DNA from: Pleionea sp052032335
GTDB lineage: Bacteria; Pseudomonadota; Gammaproteobacteria; Enterobacterales; Kangiellaceae
Assembly (NCBI GenBank): GCA_052032335.1
Contig: JBPEWV010000093.1
Coordinates: 1 to 16,041, forward strand
DNA: 16,041 bases
Direction: 5' to 3'
Numbering within the stretch: the stretch's first letter is position 1; each line of letters opens with the position of its first letter. The translations under genes were made by a program, and so were the position numbers. The notes under the pieces were generated by a model. That model did no database searches. It saw nothing but the letters and a program-made list of their open reading frames with translations, and had not been told where the DNA came from. Positions 8,108 to 14,550 of the stretch are shown here, piece by piece.

Positions 8108-8853
8108 TGCAATTTAAAGTCATTATTCCCGCTCGCTATCAATCAAGTCGCTTACCAGGAAAACCATTGGCCATGATCAATGGAATGTCAATGATTGAAC
8201 GGGTGTATCGTCAGGCTGAATTATCTGGAGCCACCAAAGTGGCTGTTGCAACCGATGATAATCGTATTCAAACGCATGTTGAAGCTTTTGGTGGTAATGT
8301 CGTTATGACCAGTCGCGACCATGAGTCGGGTACTGACCGAATTTTTGAAGCATGTCGCCTTTTAGATTGCCAACCAGATGATATTATCGTTAATGTTCAG
8401 GGCGATGAGCCGTTTATTCCGCCAGATACCATTTCTCAGGTTGCAGAGTTATTGCATTCTAGTCACAGTGTTATGTCGACATTGTGCACACCGATAACGT
8501 CGAGCGAAGAAGTAAATAATCCGAACGTTGTGAAGACGATTTTGAATTCAAAAGGACAGGCCATTTATTTTTCCCGATCGGCGATTCCTTTTAATCGAGA
8601 TAATGTATCTTTTGAACGTATTAACTATTTTCGTCACCTCGGAATTTACGGTTTCAAATTTCATTTTCTAGAGACCTTTTCTAAATTACCAGTTTCAAAC
8701 TTAGAGTCGATCGAGAAACTGGAGCAACTAAGGGCCTTAGAAAATGGTTATGCGATTGAAATGGCGACGGCTTGTTCTTTGCCGGCAATGGGTGTCGATA
8801 CCGAAGACGATTTGAATCAGGCCGATCAATACGCGAAAAAATTAGAGAGCTAA
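8107..8853 (+). CDS. kdsB: 3-deoxy-manno-octulosonate cytidylyltransferase (CMP-Kdo synthetase) KdsB
   Basis: This cytoplasmic enzyme couples Kdo to CTP, producing CMP-Kdo for addition to lipid IVA. It has 248 aa, the standard length. The nucleotide-binding entry IIPARYQSSRLPGKPL is at residues 6-21, and VQGDEPF contains the metal-binding aspartate D100. Substrate-site segments SRDHESGTDRI, RHLGIYGF and EKLEQLRALENG are all present in family order. The start overlaps the ycaR stop by one base, with a modest GGA-containing site about 9 bases upstream, which fits translational coupling. One base separates its stop from the tyrosine phosphatase ATG. Confidence 0.97.
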   Translation: MQFKVIIPARYQSSRLPGKPLAMINGMSMIERVYRQAELSGATKVAVATDDNRIQTHVEAFGGNVVMTSRDHESGTDRIFEACRLLDCQPDDIIVNVQGDEPFIPPDTISQVAELLHSSHSVMSTLCTPITSSEEVNNPNVVKTILNSKGQAIYFSRSAIPFNRDNVSFERINYFRHLGIYGFKFHFLETFSKLPVSNLESIEKLEQLRALENGYAIEMATACSLPAMGVDTEDDLNQADQYAKKLES

Positions 8854-8854
8854 G

Positions 8855-9331
8855 ATGATCAAAGTATTATTTGTGTGTTTAGGTAATATTTGTCGATCAC
8901 CGACCGCTGAAGGTGTGTTTAGGAAGCTAGTTGAAGATCACGGTGTATCGGATCAGTTTGAAATCGATTCGGCGGGTACCAGTGGTTATCATATTGGCGA
9001 AGCTCCCGATCCCAGAGCGCTTCAAGCTGCAAAACAAAGGGGTTATGATCTGAGCAAGATACGAGGTCGACAAGTCTCCATCAGCGACTTTGATTATTTT
9101 GATATAATACTGGCGATGGACCATTCGAATCTTAATGACTTACTCGCTAACGCGACCAGTGCGTCCAGGGATAAAGTAAAATTGTTTTTGGATTTTGCAA
9201 TCGACGTGCGAGAAAATGAAGTACCTGATCCATACTATGGTGGTGTAAAAGGGTTTGATCACGTTATAGACTTGATCGAATCAGCGTCAGACGGTTTATT
9301 AAATCATTTATTAGAAAAAAGGGAAGCCTGA
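8855..9331 (+). CDS. Low-molecular-weight protein-tyrosine phosphatase
   Basis: This is a 158-aa cytoplasmic phosphatase of the LMW-PTP (arsenate-reductase-like) family. The P-loop CLGNICRS begins at C8, the catalytic nucleophile, with R14 binding phosphate. The general-acid loop DPYYGG is at 125-130. In some bacteria such enzymes (Wzb, Etp) dephosphorylate tyrosine kinases controlling capsule export, but no such kinase or polysaccharide export gene is in this window, so its substrate is unknown. It is the last gene of the block that begins at exbB and follows kdsB by one base. Its final four codons form the left arm of the transcription terminator. In pseudomonads the equivalent gene, as I recall, is followed by murB, which is absent here. 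Confidence 0.93.
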   Translation: MIKVLFVCLGNICRSPTAEGVFRKLVEDHGVSDQFEIDSAGTSGYHIGEAPDPRALQAAKQRGYDLSKIRGRQVSISDFDYFDIILAMDHSNLNDLLANATSASRDKVKLFLDFAIDVRENEVPDPYYGGVKGFDHVIDLIESASDGLLNHLLEKREA

Positions 9332-9344
9332 GCTTCCCTTTTTT
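9315..9344. terminator. Bidirectional intrinsic terminator between the LMW-PTP gene and rne
   Basis: GGGAAGC (9321-9327) and GCTTCCC (9332-9338) form a perfect 7-bp stem with a 4-base loop. It is flanked by A6 (9315-9320) and T6 (9339-9344), which can pair as well. Read rightward it ends the exbB-to-phosphatase transcript with a U-run. Read leftward it ends rne, whose stop is 30 bases away, also with a U-run. The left arm lies in the phosphatase coding sequence. Confidence 0.92.
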
Positions 9345-9373
9345 ATTGCTAGCCTTTTAAACAACATGCTCTA

Positions 9374-12352
9374 TCAAAAGAGCGAGTCCTGTTTTTGTCC
9401 TGGCTCTTCATGACCATCGTCATCTTTTTTCGACTGTTCAGTTGCGTTCTCATTGTCGCTGTGAACCTGCTTTTCTTCAGATTCAGCTAAAGTCTCCGCC
9501 GTTGACTGACTGTCGGGTGTATCTGCAACTTGCTCGTTTTCAGGTTGATCGGTCGAGTCCGTTTCAGTCACTTTAGCTACAGTCACGGCTTCAGGCGCTT
9601 GCTCTTTAATCGTTTCGTTACTAAGCGAGTCGATTGAAGCTTTTGCCATCGGACTGGTGCTTTTAGACGTTGCTCGTGCGTCGGAATCAACTTTGCTGGT
9701 AATTGGCGAAGTTAAACTGGCCTGCGTTTGATGCGTGAACTCAACTGGTTGCAATTCACCAATAGAATCCGGCTTAGCCATGGGACTGTTAGCGTATCCA
9801 ATAGCCGCTTTAACCTTAACTGCTGTTTCCGGCTCGGGTTGCGATGGGTTTTGATCGTCGTTCTGTTTCTCAATTTTTACCGGCTCTTTGTTGTCTACCG
9901 ACTTGTTATTGTCGGCTGCTTCTTTTGCAGGTGTCGCATCAACAGTGTGCGTAGCTGTCGGTGAATCATCTACTTCAGGTGTTGCAGTTATTGTAGAGTC
10001 ATCTTTGCTTTCCTGCTGTTCTCTGACTTGTGAAGATTGCTCATTACTCGCGACTTGCTGTTTTGCCGCCTGATACTTTTCTTCATCCGACTTTACGTCT
10101 TTGGATTTGAATTCAGCTTTGTCTCTGGTTGGTTTTGAGTCTTCGCTAGAAATATTTTCAACCTTGTTCAGTGTCTTTTCGATCACCGGTTGATTTTCAG
10201 GCGTCACCGCCGCAGAAGCGACAACGGATGCTTTATCTGTATTCTCAGCGCGTTGCTGAGGACGCGATTCATTTTGTTGTTTCGGTGTCTCTTTTTCGGC
10301 TAACTGACGGTTTTTATCGCGAGCCTGTTTCTGCTGTGGCTGACGTTCTGAACGAGGAACTCTTGGCTCACGTGGTTTTTGCGACTCTTTTTGCTGAGAT
10401 TCGTTTCGGTTCTGTTGCTGGCCGCGTCGGTTTTGCTGATTACCTCGACCCGATCCCGAACGTTGGCTTCGACGTTCGCTGCTTTGACCGTCACTTTTTG
10501 GTTTCTCGCCGGTCTGTTCGTTCGACTCATTACGACGGTTGGTTTTTTGATTGCTTCCGCGGCGGCGTCGATTTTGATTGCCTCGGTTGCGTGCGTTTTT
10601 GTCGTAGCTGCCTTTGGCTTTACCTTTTCTTTTGGGCTGTTCTTTGGTTTTGCTATCGGAACTGCCAAACAGGGCACTAAAAATGCGAGACAGTAAGCCC
10701 GGTTTATCACTTTTAGGCGCAGCTTTCTTTTTAACAACCGGTGCAGGCTGTGTTGGGGCCTGAATGGCTTGAACCGCAGGAACTTCTACGGTCGACTTGG
10801 AAGCCGGAGGAGTGTAACTTTTGCTTTCTTCTTCTTCACCGGTTTCGATTTTTAATTCAAAACTGCGTTCTTCGGTTACGTCTTCTTCTCTTAACCGGAT
10901 AATTTCAAAATGTGGCGTTTCGAAGTCGGGATGTGGGACCAAAACCACTTTGACGCGTCGACGTTTCTCGATAGCCGCAATAATTTTGCGCTTTTCATTC
11001 AATAAGAAAGTGGCAACATCGACCGGTAAGAATGCTTGAACCTGAGAGGTCGACTCTTTGGTCGCTTCTTCTTCAATTAAACGGAAAATTGAAAGCGCCA
11101 GTGATTCGATGCCGCGAATGCGACCGACGCCACTACAACGGGGGCAGGTTTCTTGGCTGGATTCGCCCAATGACGGTTTCAGTCGCTGGCGAGACATTTC
11201 AAGCAGACCGAATCGAGAAATACGACCGATTTGGACGCGTGCCCGATCTTGTTGTAAGGCCTTATTCAGTACACGCTCAACTTCACGTTGATTTTTAACT
11301 GGCGACATGTCGATAAAATCGATAACGATCAGTCCACCAATATCACGCAGCCGAAGTTGTCGAGCAATCTCCTGTGCGGCTTCAACGTTGGTGTTTAAGG
11401 CTGTCTCTTCAATGTCTGAGCCTTTGGTTGCGCGAGCTGAGTTTATGTCGATTGAGATTAACGCTTCTGTCGGGTCTATAACGATGGAGCCGCCTGAAGG
11501 CAGTTGAACTTCACGTTGAAACGCCGATTCAATTTGCGATTCAATTTGATAGCGATTGAATAACGGAAACTCACGATCAGTATACAGCTTTACGCGATTC
11601 ACAAAGTCAGGACGGACAACTTTCAAATAGTCTTTAACCTTGTCAAAGGCTTCCTGTTTATCGATTAGGATTTCACCCACATCAGGACGCAAAGAATCGC
11701 GAACTGCACGGATCAATACGTCGCTTTCCTGATGAATCAAAAACGGCGCGGGGCGAGACTCTGCCTGTTCTTGAATGGCAGACCATAAGCTTAAAAGAAC
11801 GCCCATATCCCACTGCAGCTCTTCGGCTTCACGGCCAACGCCTGCGGTACGAACGATACACCCCATACCTTTCGGAATATCAAGGGTTCGTAAAGCGGCT
11901 TTTAATTCTTCTCGCTCCTCACCTTCGATGCGACGAGAAATTCCGCCAGCTCTGGGGTTATTTGGCATTAACACGACGTAACTGCCAGCCAGACTGATGA
12001 AAGTGGTTAACGCGGCGCCTTTCTGGCCTCGTTCTTCTTTATCGATTTGAACTATAAGTTCCTGACCTTCTTTGACCACGTCTTTGATATTTAACCGGCC
12101 ACGCACGTTGGCGTCTTTGAAGTAACTGCGAGAAATTTCTTTTAAAGGAAGGAATCCGTGTCTTTCAGCGCCGTAATCGACAAAGGCAGCTTCCAGACTG
12201 GGTTCAATTCGGGTTATTTTTCCTTTGTAGATATTGGCTTTTTTCTGTTCCCGACCGGGTAATTCGATGTCCAGATCGTAAAGTCGTTGACCATCAACAA
12301 GGGCAACCCGCAGCTCTTCCTGCTGAGTTGCGTTAATTAACATGCGTTTCAT
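9374..12352 (-). CDS. rne: Ribonuclease E
   Basis: This is the endoribonuclease that starts mRNA decay, matures rRNA and tRNA precursors and scaffolds the degradosome at the inner membrane. It has 992 aa. I start at the ATG 12350-12352 because MKRMLINATQQEELRVALVDGQ is the E. coli N-terminus; the frame stays open 14 residues further upstream, but those are foreign to the family. S1 domain is at about 35-125, catalytic D302 and D345 (E. coli D303/D346), and the zinc-link cysteines are C403 and C406 (CPRC). After about 515 the chain becomes low-complexity. An amphipathic GLLSRIFSALFGSSD at 552-566 resembles the membrane-targeting helix. Arg/Gln-rich RNA-binding stretches follow at about 585-700, then an acidic Ser/Thr/Glu-rich tail with two SPMAK motifs (856-860, 900-904). 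Start-proximal GAGAG lies about 11 bases upstream. The long structured leader suggests autoregulation. Confidence 0.98.
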   Translation of the reverse strand: MKRMLINATQQEELRVALVDGQRLYDLDIELPGREQKKANIYKGKITRIEPSLEAAFVDYGAERHGFLPLKEISRSYFKDANVRGRLNIKDVVKEGQELIVQIDKEERGQKGAALTTFISLAGSYVVLMPNNPRAGGISRRIEGEEREELKAALRTLDIPKGMGCIVRTAGVGREAEELQWDMGVLLSLWSAIQEQAESRPAPFLIHQESDVLIRAVRDSLRPDVGEILIDKQEAFDKVKDYLKVVRPDFVNRVKLYTDREFPLFNRYQIESQIESAFQREVQLPSGGSIVIDPTEALISIDINSARATKGSDIEETALNTNVEAAQEIARQLRLRDIGGLIVIDFIDMSPVKNQREVERVLNKALQQDRARVQIGRISRFGLLEMSRQRLKPSLGESSQETCPRCSGVGRIRGIESLALSIFRLIEEEATKESTSQVQAFLPVDVATFLLNEKRKIIAAIEKRRRVKVVLVPHPDFETPHFEIIRLREEDVTEERSFELKIETGEEEESKSYTPPASKSTVEVPAVQAIQAPTQPAPVVKKKAAPKSDKPGLLSRIFSALFGSSDSKTKEQPKRKGKAKGSYDKNARNRGNQNRRRRGSNQKTNRRNESNEQTGEKPKSDGQSSERRSQRSGSGRGNQQNRRGQQQNRNESQQKESQKPREPRVPRSERQPQQKQARDKNRQLAEKETPKQQNESRPQQRAENTDKASVVASAAVTPENQPVIEKTLNKVENISSEDSKPTRDKAEFKSKDVKSDEEKYQAAKQQVASNEQSSQVREQQESKDDSTITATPEVDDSPTATHTVDATPAKEAADNNKSVDNKEPVKIEKQNDDQNPSQPEPETAVKVKAAIGYANSPMAKPDSIGELQPVEFTHQTQASLTSPITSKVDSDARATSKSTSPMAKASIDSLSNETIKEQAPEAVTVAKVTETDSTDQPENEQVADTPDSQSTAETLAESEEKQVHSDNENATEQSKKDDDGHEEPGQKQDSLF

Positions 12353-12790
12353 TATTAGTATTTCTCTCGTTATTGTTTGCGTCAGTGCAAACACTTAAGA
12401 GGAGGGCGGATCACAGGATCGGACGTGTATTTTCGGATTTACCTTTTATGCCAGTAATCCGAACATTTAACTTAACACGTTGAATTTTCAAACAATGTTT
12501 GTTCCTTGATAGACGTGTCTATCGAAAAATCACGTGCCAGAGTTACTGACTACATGGTTCACGCGATTTAAAATACCTGTGCGCTGCTTATGTTAAATTA
12601 AGTCTTACGCCGCCTTTTACTCACTCTCAGGTGTTGACCTGCAAAAAATTTGTGTAGTTCACTGCTAAAGCTTGTAGCACTTTAATTTCAATCTTAAAGA
12701 CCAGACTGCCATGTTTTAATGCTTGCCATCTTTAAGGCTACAAGCGAAAATCTTTGTCGAAAAGGGCGGATTTACCCTTTTTCTGATAAC
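12353..12790 (-). promoter_or_regulatory. Predicted structured 5' leader of the rne mRNA
   Basis: From the predicted start site near 12790 to the rne ATG there are about 440 bases without a plausible gene. Reading leftward, the leader can form hairpins at 12759-12783 (AAAAGGG/CCCTTTT), 12670-12745 (17-bp bulged stem, listed separately), 12628-12641 (CAGGT/ACCTG), 12508-12523 (GATAGA/TCTATC), 12489-12501 (CAAACA/TGTTTG), 12432-12463 (8-bp TTCGGATT/AATCCGAA, 16-base loop) and 12374-12393 (7-bp TGTTTGC/GCAAACA, 6-base loop). The last ends about 20 bases before the start codon, leaving an AU-rich single-stranded ribosome site. E. coli rne has a 361-base leader through which RNase E cleaves its own message. 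Similar length and hairpin content suggest the same here, which is inference. Confidence 0.6.
12670..12745 (-). ncRNA. Candidate rne leader sensor stem (hp2/rne5-like)
   Basis: GCTTGTAGC and GCTACAAGC (12670-12678, 12737-12745) pair perfectly over 9 bp. Inside them CTTAAAGA and TCTTTAAG (12693-12700, 12729-12736) pair perfectly over 8 bp. One side is continuous while the other carries a 14-base A/U-rich bulge (12679-12692), and the apical loop is 28 bases. In E. coli, a conserved stem-loop with an asymmetric internal loop (hp2) in the rne leader is the element RNase E recognises. The layout and position, about 45-120 bases from the predicted start site, match that idea. I cannot confirm sequence homology by eye. 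Confidence 0.5.
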
Positions 12791-12796
12791 CATCGA

Positions 12797-12825
12797 AATA
12801 TAGCAGGGAAGCAACGCACCATCAA
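12797..12825 (-). promoter_or_regulatory. Predicted sigma-70 promoter for rne
   Basis: On the minus strand, TTGATG (12820-12825) is followed by a 17-base spacer and TATATT (12797-12802), with a TG dinucleotide one base before the -10, giving an extended -10. Both boxes and the spacer are good matches to the sigma-70 consensus, and transcription would start near 12790. It is the best leftward promoter in the gap. Confidence 0.65.
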
Positions 12826-12841
12826 TTTATTTCTCATTTAA

Positions 12842-12850
12842 TGCTACAAT
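12842..12850 (+). promoter_or_regulatory. Predicted extended -10 promoter for rluC
   Basis: TGCTACAAT is an extended -10 (TGn plus TACAAT), placing a start site near 12857, about 36 bases before the rluC start codon. No good -35 lies 16-18 bases upstream. The area where it would be overlaps the -35 of the leftward rne promoter. Confidence 0.5.
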
Positions 12851-12892
12851 AGCGTTTCAATAACCATCTGATTTGTTTAAAGAATAGTCATT

Positions 12893-13840
12893 TTGAGTAA
12901 AGTCCAGTTTGTAACCATTGAAGAAGATCAGGCAGGCCAGCGGATCGACAACTTTTTAATCACCTTTTTAAAGGGGGTTCCGAAGAGTCGTGTTTATCGA
13001 ATTTTGCGCAAAGGCGAAGTTCGTGTAAACAAAAAACGCGTCAAGCCACTGTATAAGTTAATGGCTGGTGACGAGGTTAGAGTGCCACCCGTTCAGGTGT
13101 CTGAGTCACAGGCGGAGCCGGTTAATATCAATCTGGATAAAGTAAAACAGCTTGAGTCTCAAATTGTCTACGAATCCGATCACGTCATTGTTATCAACAA
13201 GCCTTCGGGTATTGCGGTGCATGGTGGTAGTGGCTTGTCGTTTGGCGTGATTGAAGCGTTACGCCAACTCCGTCCGGACAGTCGCTATCTCGAGTTAGTG
13301 CACCGACTCGACAAAGACACCAGTGGGTGTTTGTTAATTGCCAAAAAACGAAGTGCCTTGCGTTATCTGCACGAACAACTGAGAGACAAAAGACTGTACA
13401 AAGAATATGCAGCCTTAGCGGTAGGGCGATGGCCGAAAGGTACTAAAACAGTGAATGCGCCGCTGCTTAAGAATACTCTAAAGTCGGGCGAGCGAGTGGT
13501 TCGTGTTGATAATGAAGGTAAAGACAGTGTGACTGAGTTCAGAGTTGAAAGGTTATTTGACGGATTTACCCTGGTACAGGCGATGCCAATGACCGGTCGA
13601 ACCCATCAAATTCGGGTTCATGCCCAGTTTGCCGGTTGCCCGTTGGCAGGTGATCCGAAATACGGTGATCCTGATGCCGATGAACGATTGAAAAATGAGT
13701 TGCAATTTGAACGTCTTTTTCTGCACGCAAGAAAGTTAAAGTTTCGAGAAAAACGCGACAGTAAACCAATCACTGTATCTGCGCCATACGATGATGCCAT
13801 TAACCAATTGCTAGAGAAGCTAAGTCATGAAACAGTTTAA
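12893..13840 (+). CDS. rluC: 23S rRNA pseudouridine synthase RluC
   Basis: This 315-aa enzyme of the RluA family, by analogy with E. coli RluC, converts uridines 955, 2504 and 2580 of 23S rRNA to pseudouridine. An N-terminal S4 RNA-binding domain occupies about residues 15-75 (KGVPKSRVYRILRKGEVRVN). The catalytic domain follows with HRLDKDTSG at 137-145, D140 being the catalytic aspartate, and TGRTHQIRVH and GDPKYGD further on. The start is TTG at 12893: MSKVQFVTIEEDQAGQRID aligns with the family's beginning and no ATG lies nearby, though the Shine-Dalgarno is weak (AAAG). The divergent arrangement with rne is conserved in gammaproteobacteria and supports RluC over other RluA paralogs. It overlaps the HAD gene by 14 bases. 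Confidence 0.94.
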   Translation: MSKVQFVTIEEDQAGQRIDNFLITFLKGVPKSRVYRILRKGEVRVNKKRVKPLYKLMAGDEVRVPPVQVSESQAEPVNINLDKVKQLESQIVYESDHVIVINKPSGIAVHGGSGLSFGVIEALRQLRPDSRYLELVHRLDKDTSGCLLIAKKRSALRYLHEQLRDKRLYKEYAALAVGRWPKGTKTVNAPLLKNTLKSGERVVRVDNEGKDSVTEFRVERLFDGFTLVQAMPMTGRTHQIRVHAQFAGCPLAGDPKYGDPDADERLKNELQFERLFLHARKLKFREKRDSKPITVSAPYDDAINQLLEKLSHETV

Positions 13841-14477
13841 GACGATTATTTTTGACTGGGATGGCACTTTGATGGATTCGGCGGGACGTATTATTTCGGC
13901 CATGCAAGCTTCGGCGGCTGTCGTGGGTTTACCGGTACCGGAGGAGGATGCAGTTCGGCATATTATTGGTCTGAGTCTTGATTCGGTATTTGATGAGTTA
14001 TTTCCGGAAGCCGACCATTTGTACAAACCCAAGTTGTTTGAAGAATATCGATATCAATACATTGAAGCGGATACAACGCCAAGCCCATTGTTTGAAGGTG
14101 CTGAAGATGTGTTGCTTCATTTAAAAGAGAAAGGATTGTCGTTAGCTGTGGCGACCGGTAAAGCACGTAAAGGATTAATGAGAGTTATGAACGAGTCGGC
14201 ATTAACGGAGTACTTTGATGATTCCATCTGCGCCGACGAAGCTGAATCAAAGCCTCATCCACAAATGTTGGAGCTGTTGACCCAGCGCAACGGATGGGAA
14301 AAACAACACTGTTTAATGATTGGAGATACCACTCACGATCTAAAAATGGCGAAAAGTGCCGGCATCAACAGTATTGGAGTCAGTTATGGGGCCCATCCGA
14401 AAGAGAATCTGCTGCACCATGATCCCTTGCATATTCTCGATGACATTCGAGAGTTAATTGAAATTTACCAACCTTGA
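13827..14477 (+). CDS. HAD-superfamily hydrolase, phosphoglycolate-phosphatase-like
   Basis: This is a 216-aa soluble phosphatase of HAD subfamily I. Motif I is FDWDGTL with nucleophile D10 and acid/base D12. A helical cap spans about residues 17-85. Motif II contains T110 in VATGKARKG, motif III K142 in SKPHP, and motif IV GDTTHD begins at G166 with D167 and D171 as metal ligands. The fold is closest to Gph-like enzymes, but the substrate cannot be read from the sequence; small sugar- or nucleotide-phosphates are possible. The ATG lies inside rluC (14-base overlap) with GAGAAG about 8 bases upstream, implying coupled translation. A HAD gene in this place after rluC is common in pseudomonads. 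Confidence 0.9.
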   Translation: MKQFKTIIFDWDGTLMDSAGRIISAMQASAAVVGLPVPEEDAVRHIIGLSLDSVFDELFPEADHLYKPKLFEEYRYQYIEADTTPSPLFEGAEDVLLHLKEKGLSLAVATGKARKGLMRVMNESALTEYFDDSICADEAESKPHPQMLELLTQRNGWEKQHCLMIGDTTHDLKMAKSAGINSIGVSYGAHPKENLLHHDPLHILDDIRELIEIYQP

Positions 14478-14498
14478 TCGCCGCGTGGTTGGAGTTTT
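14468..14498 (+). terminator. Weak intrinsic terminator after the rluC-HAD pair
   Basis: CCAACC (14468-14473) and GGTTGG (14487-14492) form a 6-bp stem with a 13-base loop, followed after two bases by T4 (14495-14498). The left arm and stop codon belong to the HAD gene. The loop is large and the U-run short, so termination may be incomplete. Confidence 0.4.
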
Positions 14499-14550
14499 AC
14501 GATGGTTTTAAAAGGGTATCCCTGTTGCGGGTTTAGTCGATGTAACGAGG

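Noticed and set aside
9728..10737. Several open frames opposite or out of frame with the RNase E tail, up to about 169 codons
   Set aside because: They are by-products of the low-complexity Arg/Gln/Ser/Glu coding sequence, have no recognisable domain or ribosome site, and the rne frame is clearly the real one.
10300..10737. Possible insertion or transferred segment in the RNase E tail because of its odd composition
   Set aside because: Arg/Gln-rich disordered tails are normal for gammaproteobacterial RNase E, the reading frame is uninterrupted, and there are no flanking repeats.
12353..12394. 14-residue N-terminal extension of RNase E
   Set aside because: The E. coli-like MKRMLINATQQEELRV begins at 12352; the upstream codons belong to the leader and overlap the 12374-12393 hairpin.
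12759..12783. AAAAGGG/CCCTTTT hairpin with a short T-run, considered as a terminator
   Set aside because: It has only three GC pairs and lies just downstream of the predicted rne start site rather than after a gene; a leader hairpin is more likely.
14508..14526. AAAAGGG-TAT-CCCT as a terminator for the leftward maf gene
   Set aside because: The stem is four base pairs with a three-base loop and competes with a neighbouring CCC/GGG pairing; too weak to call.
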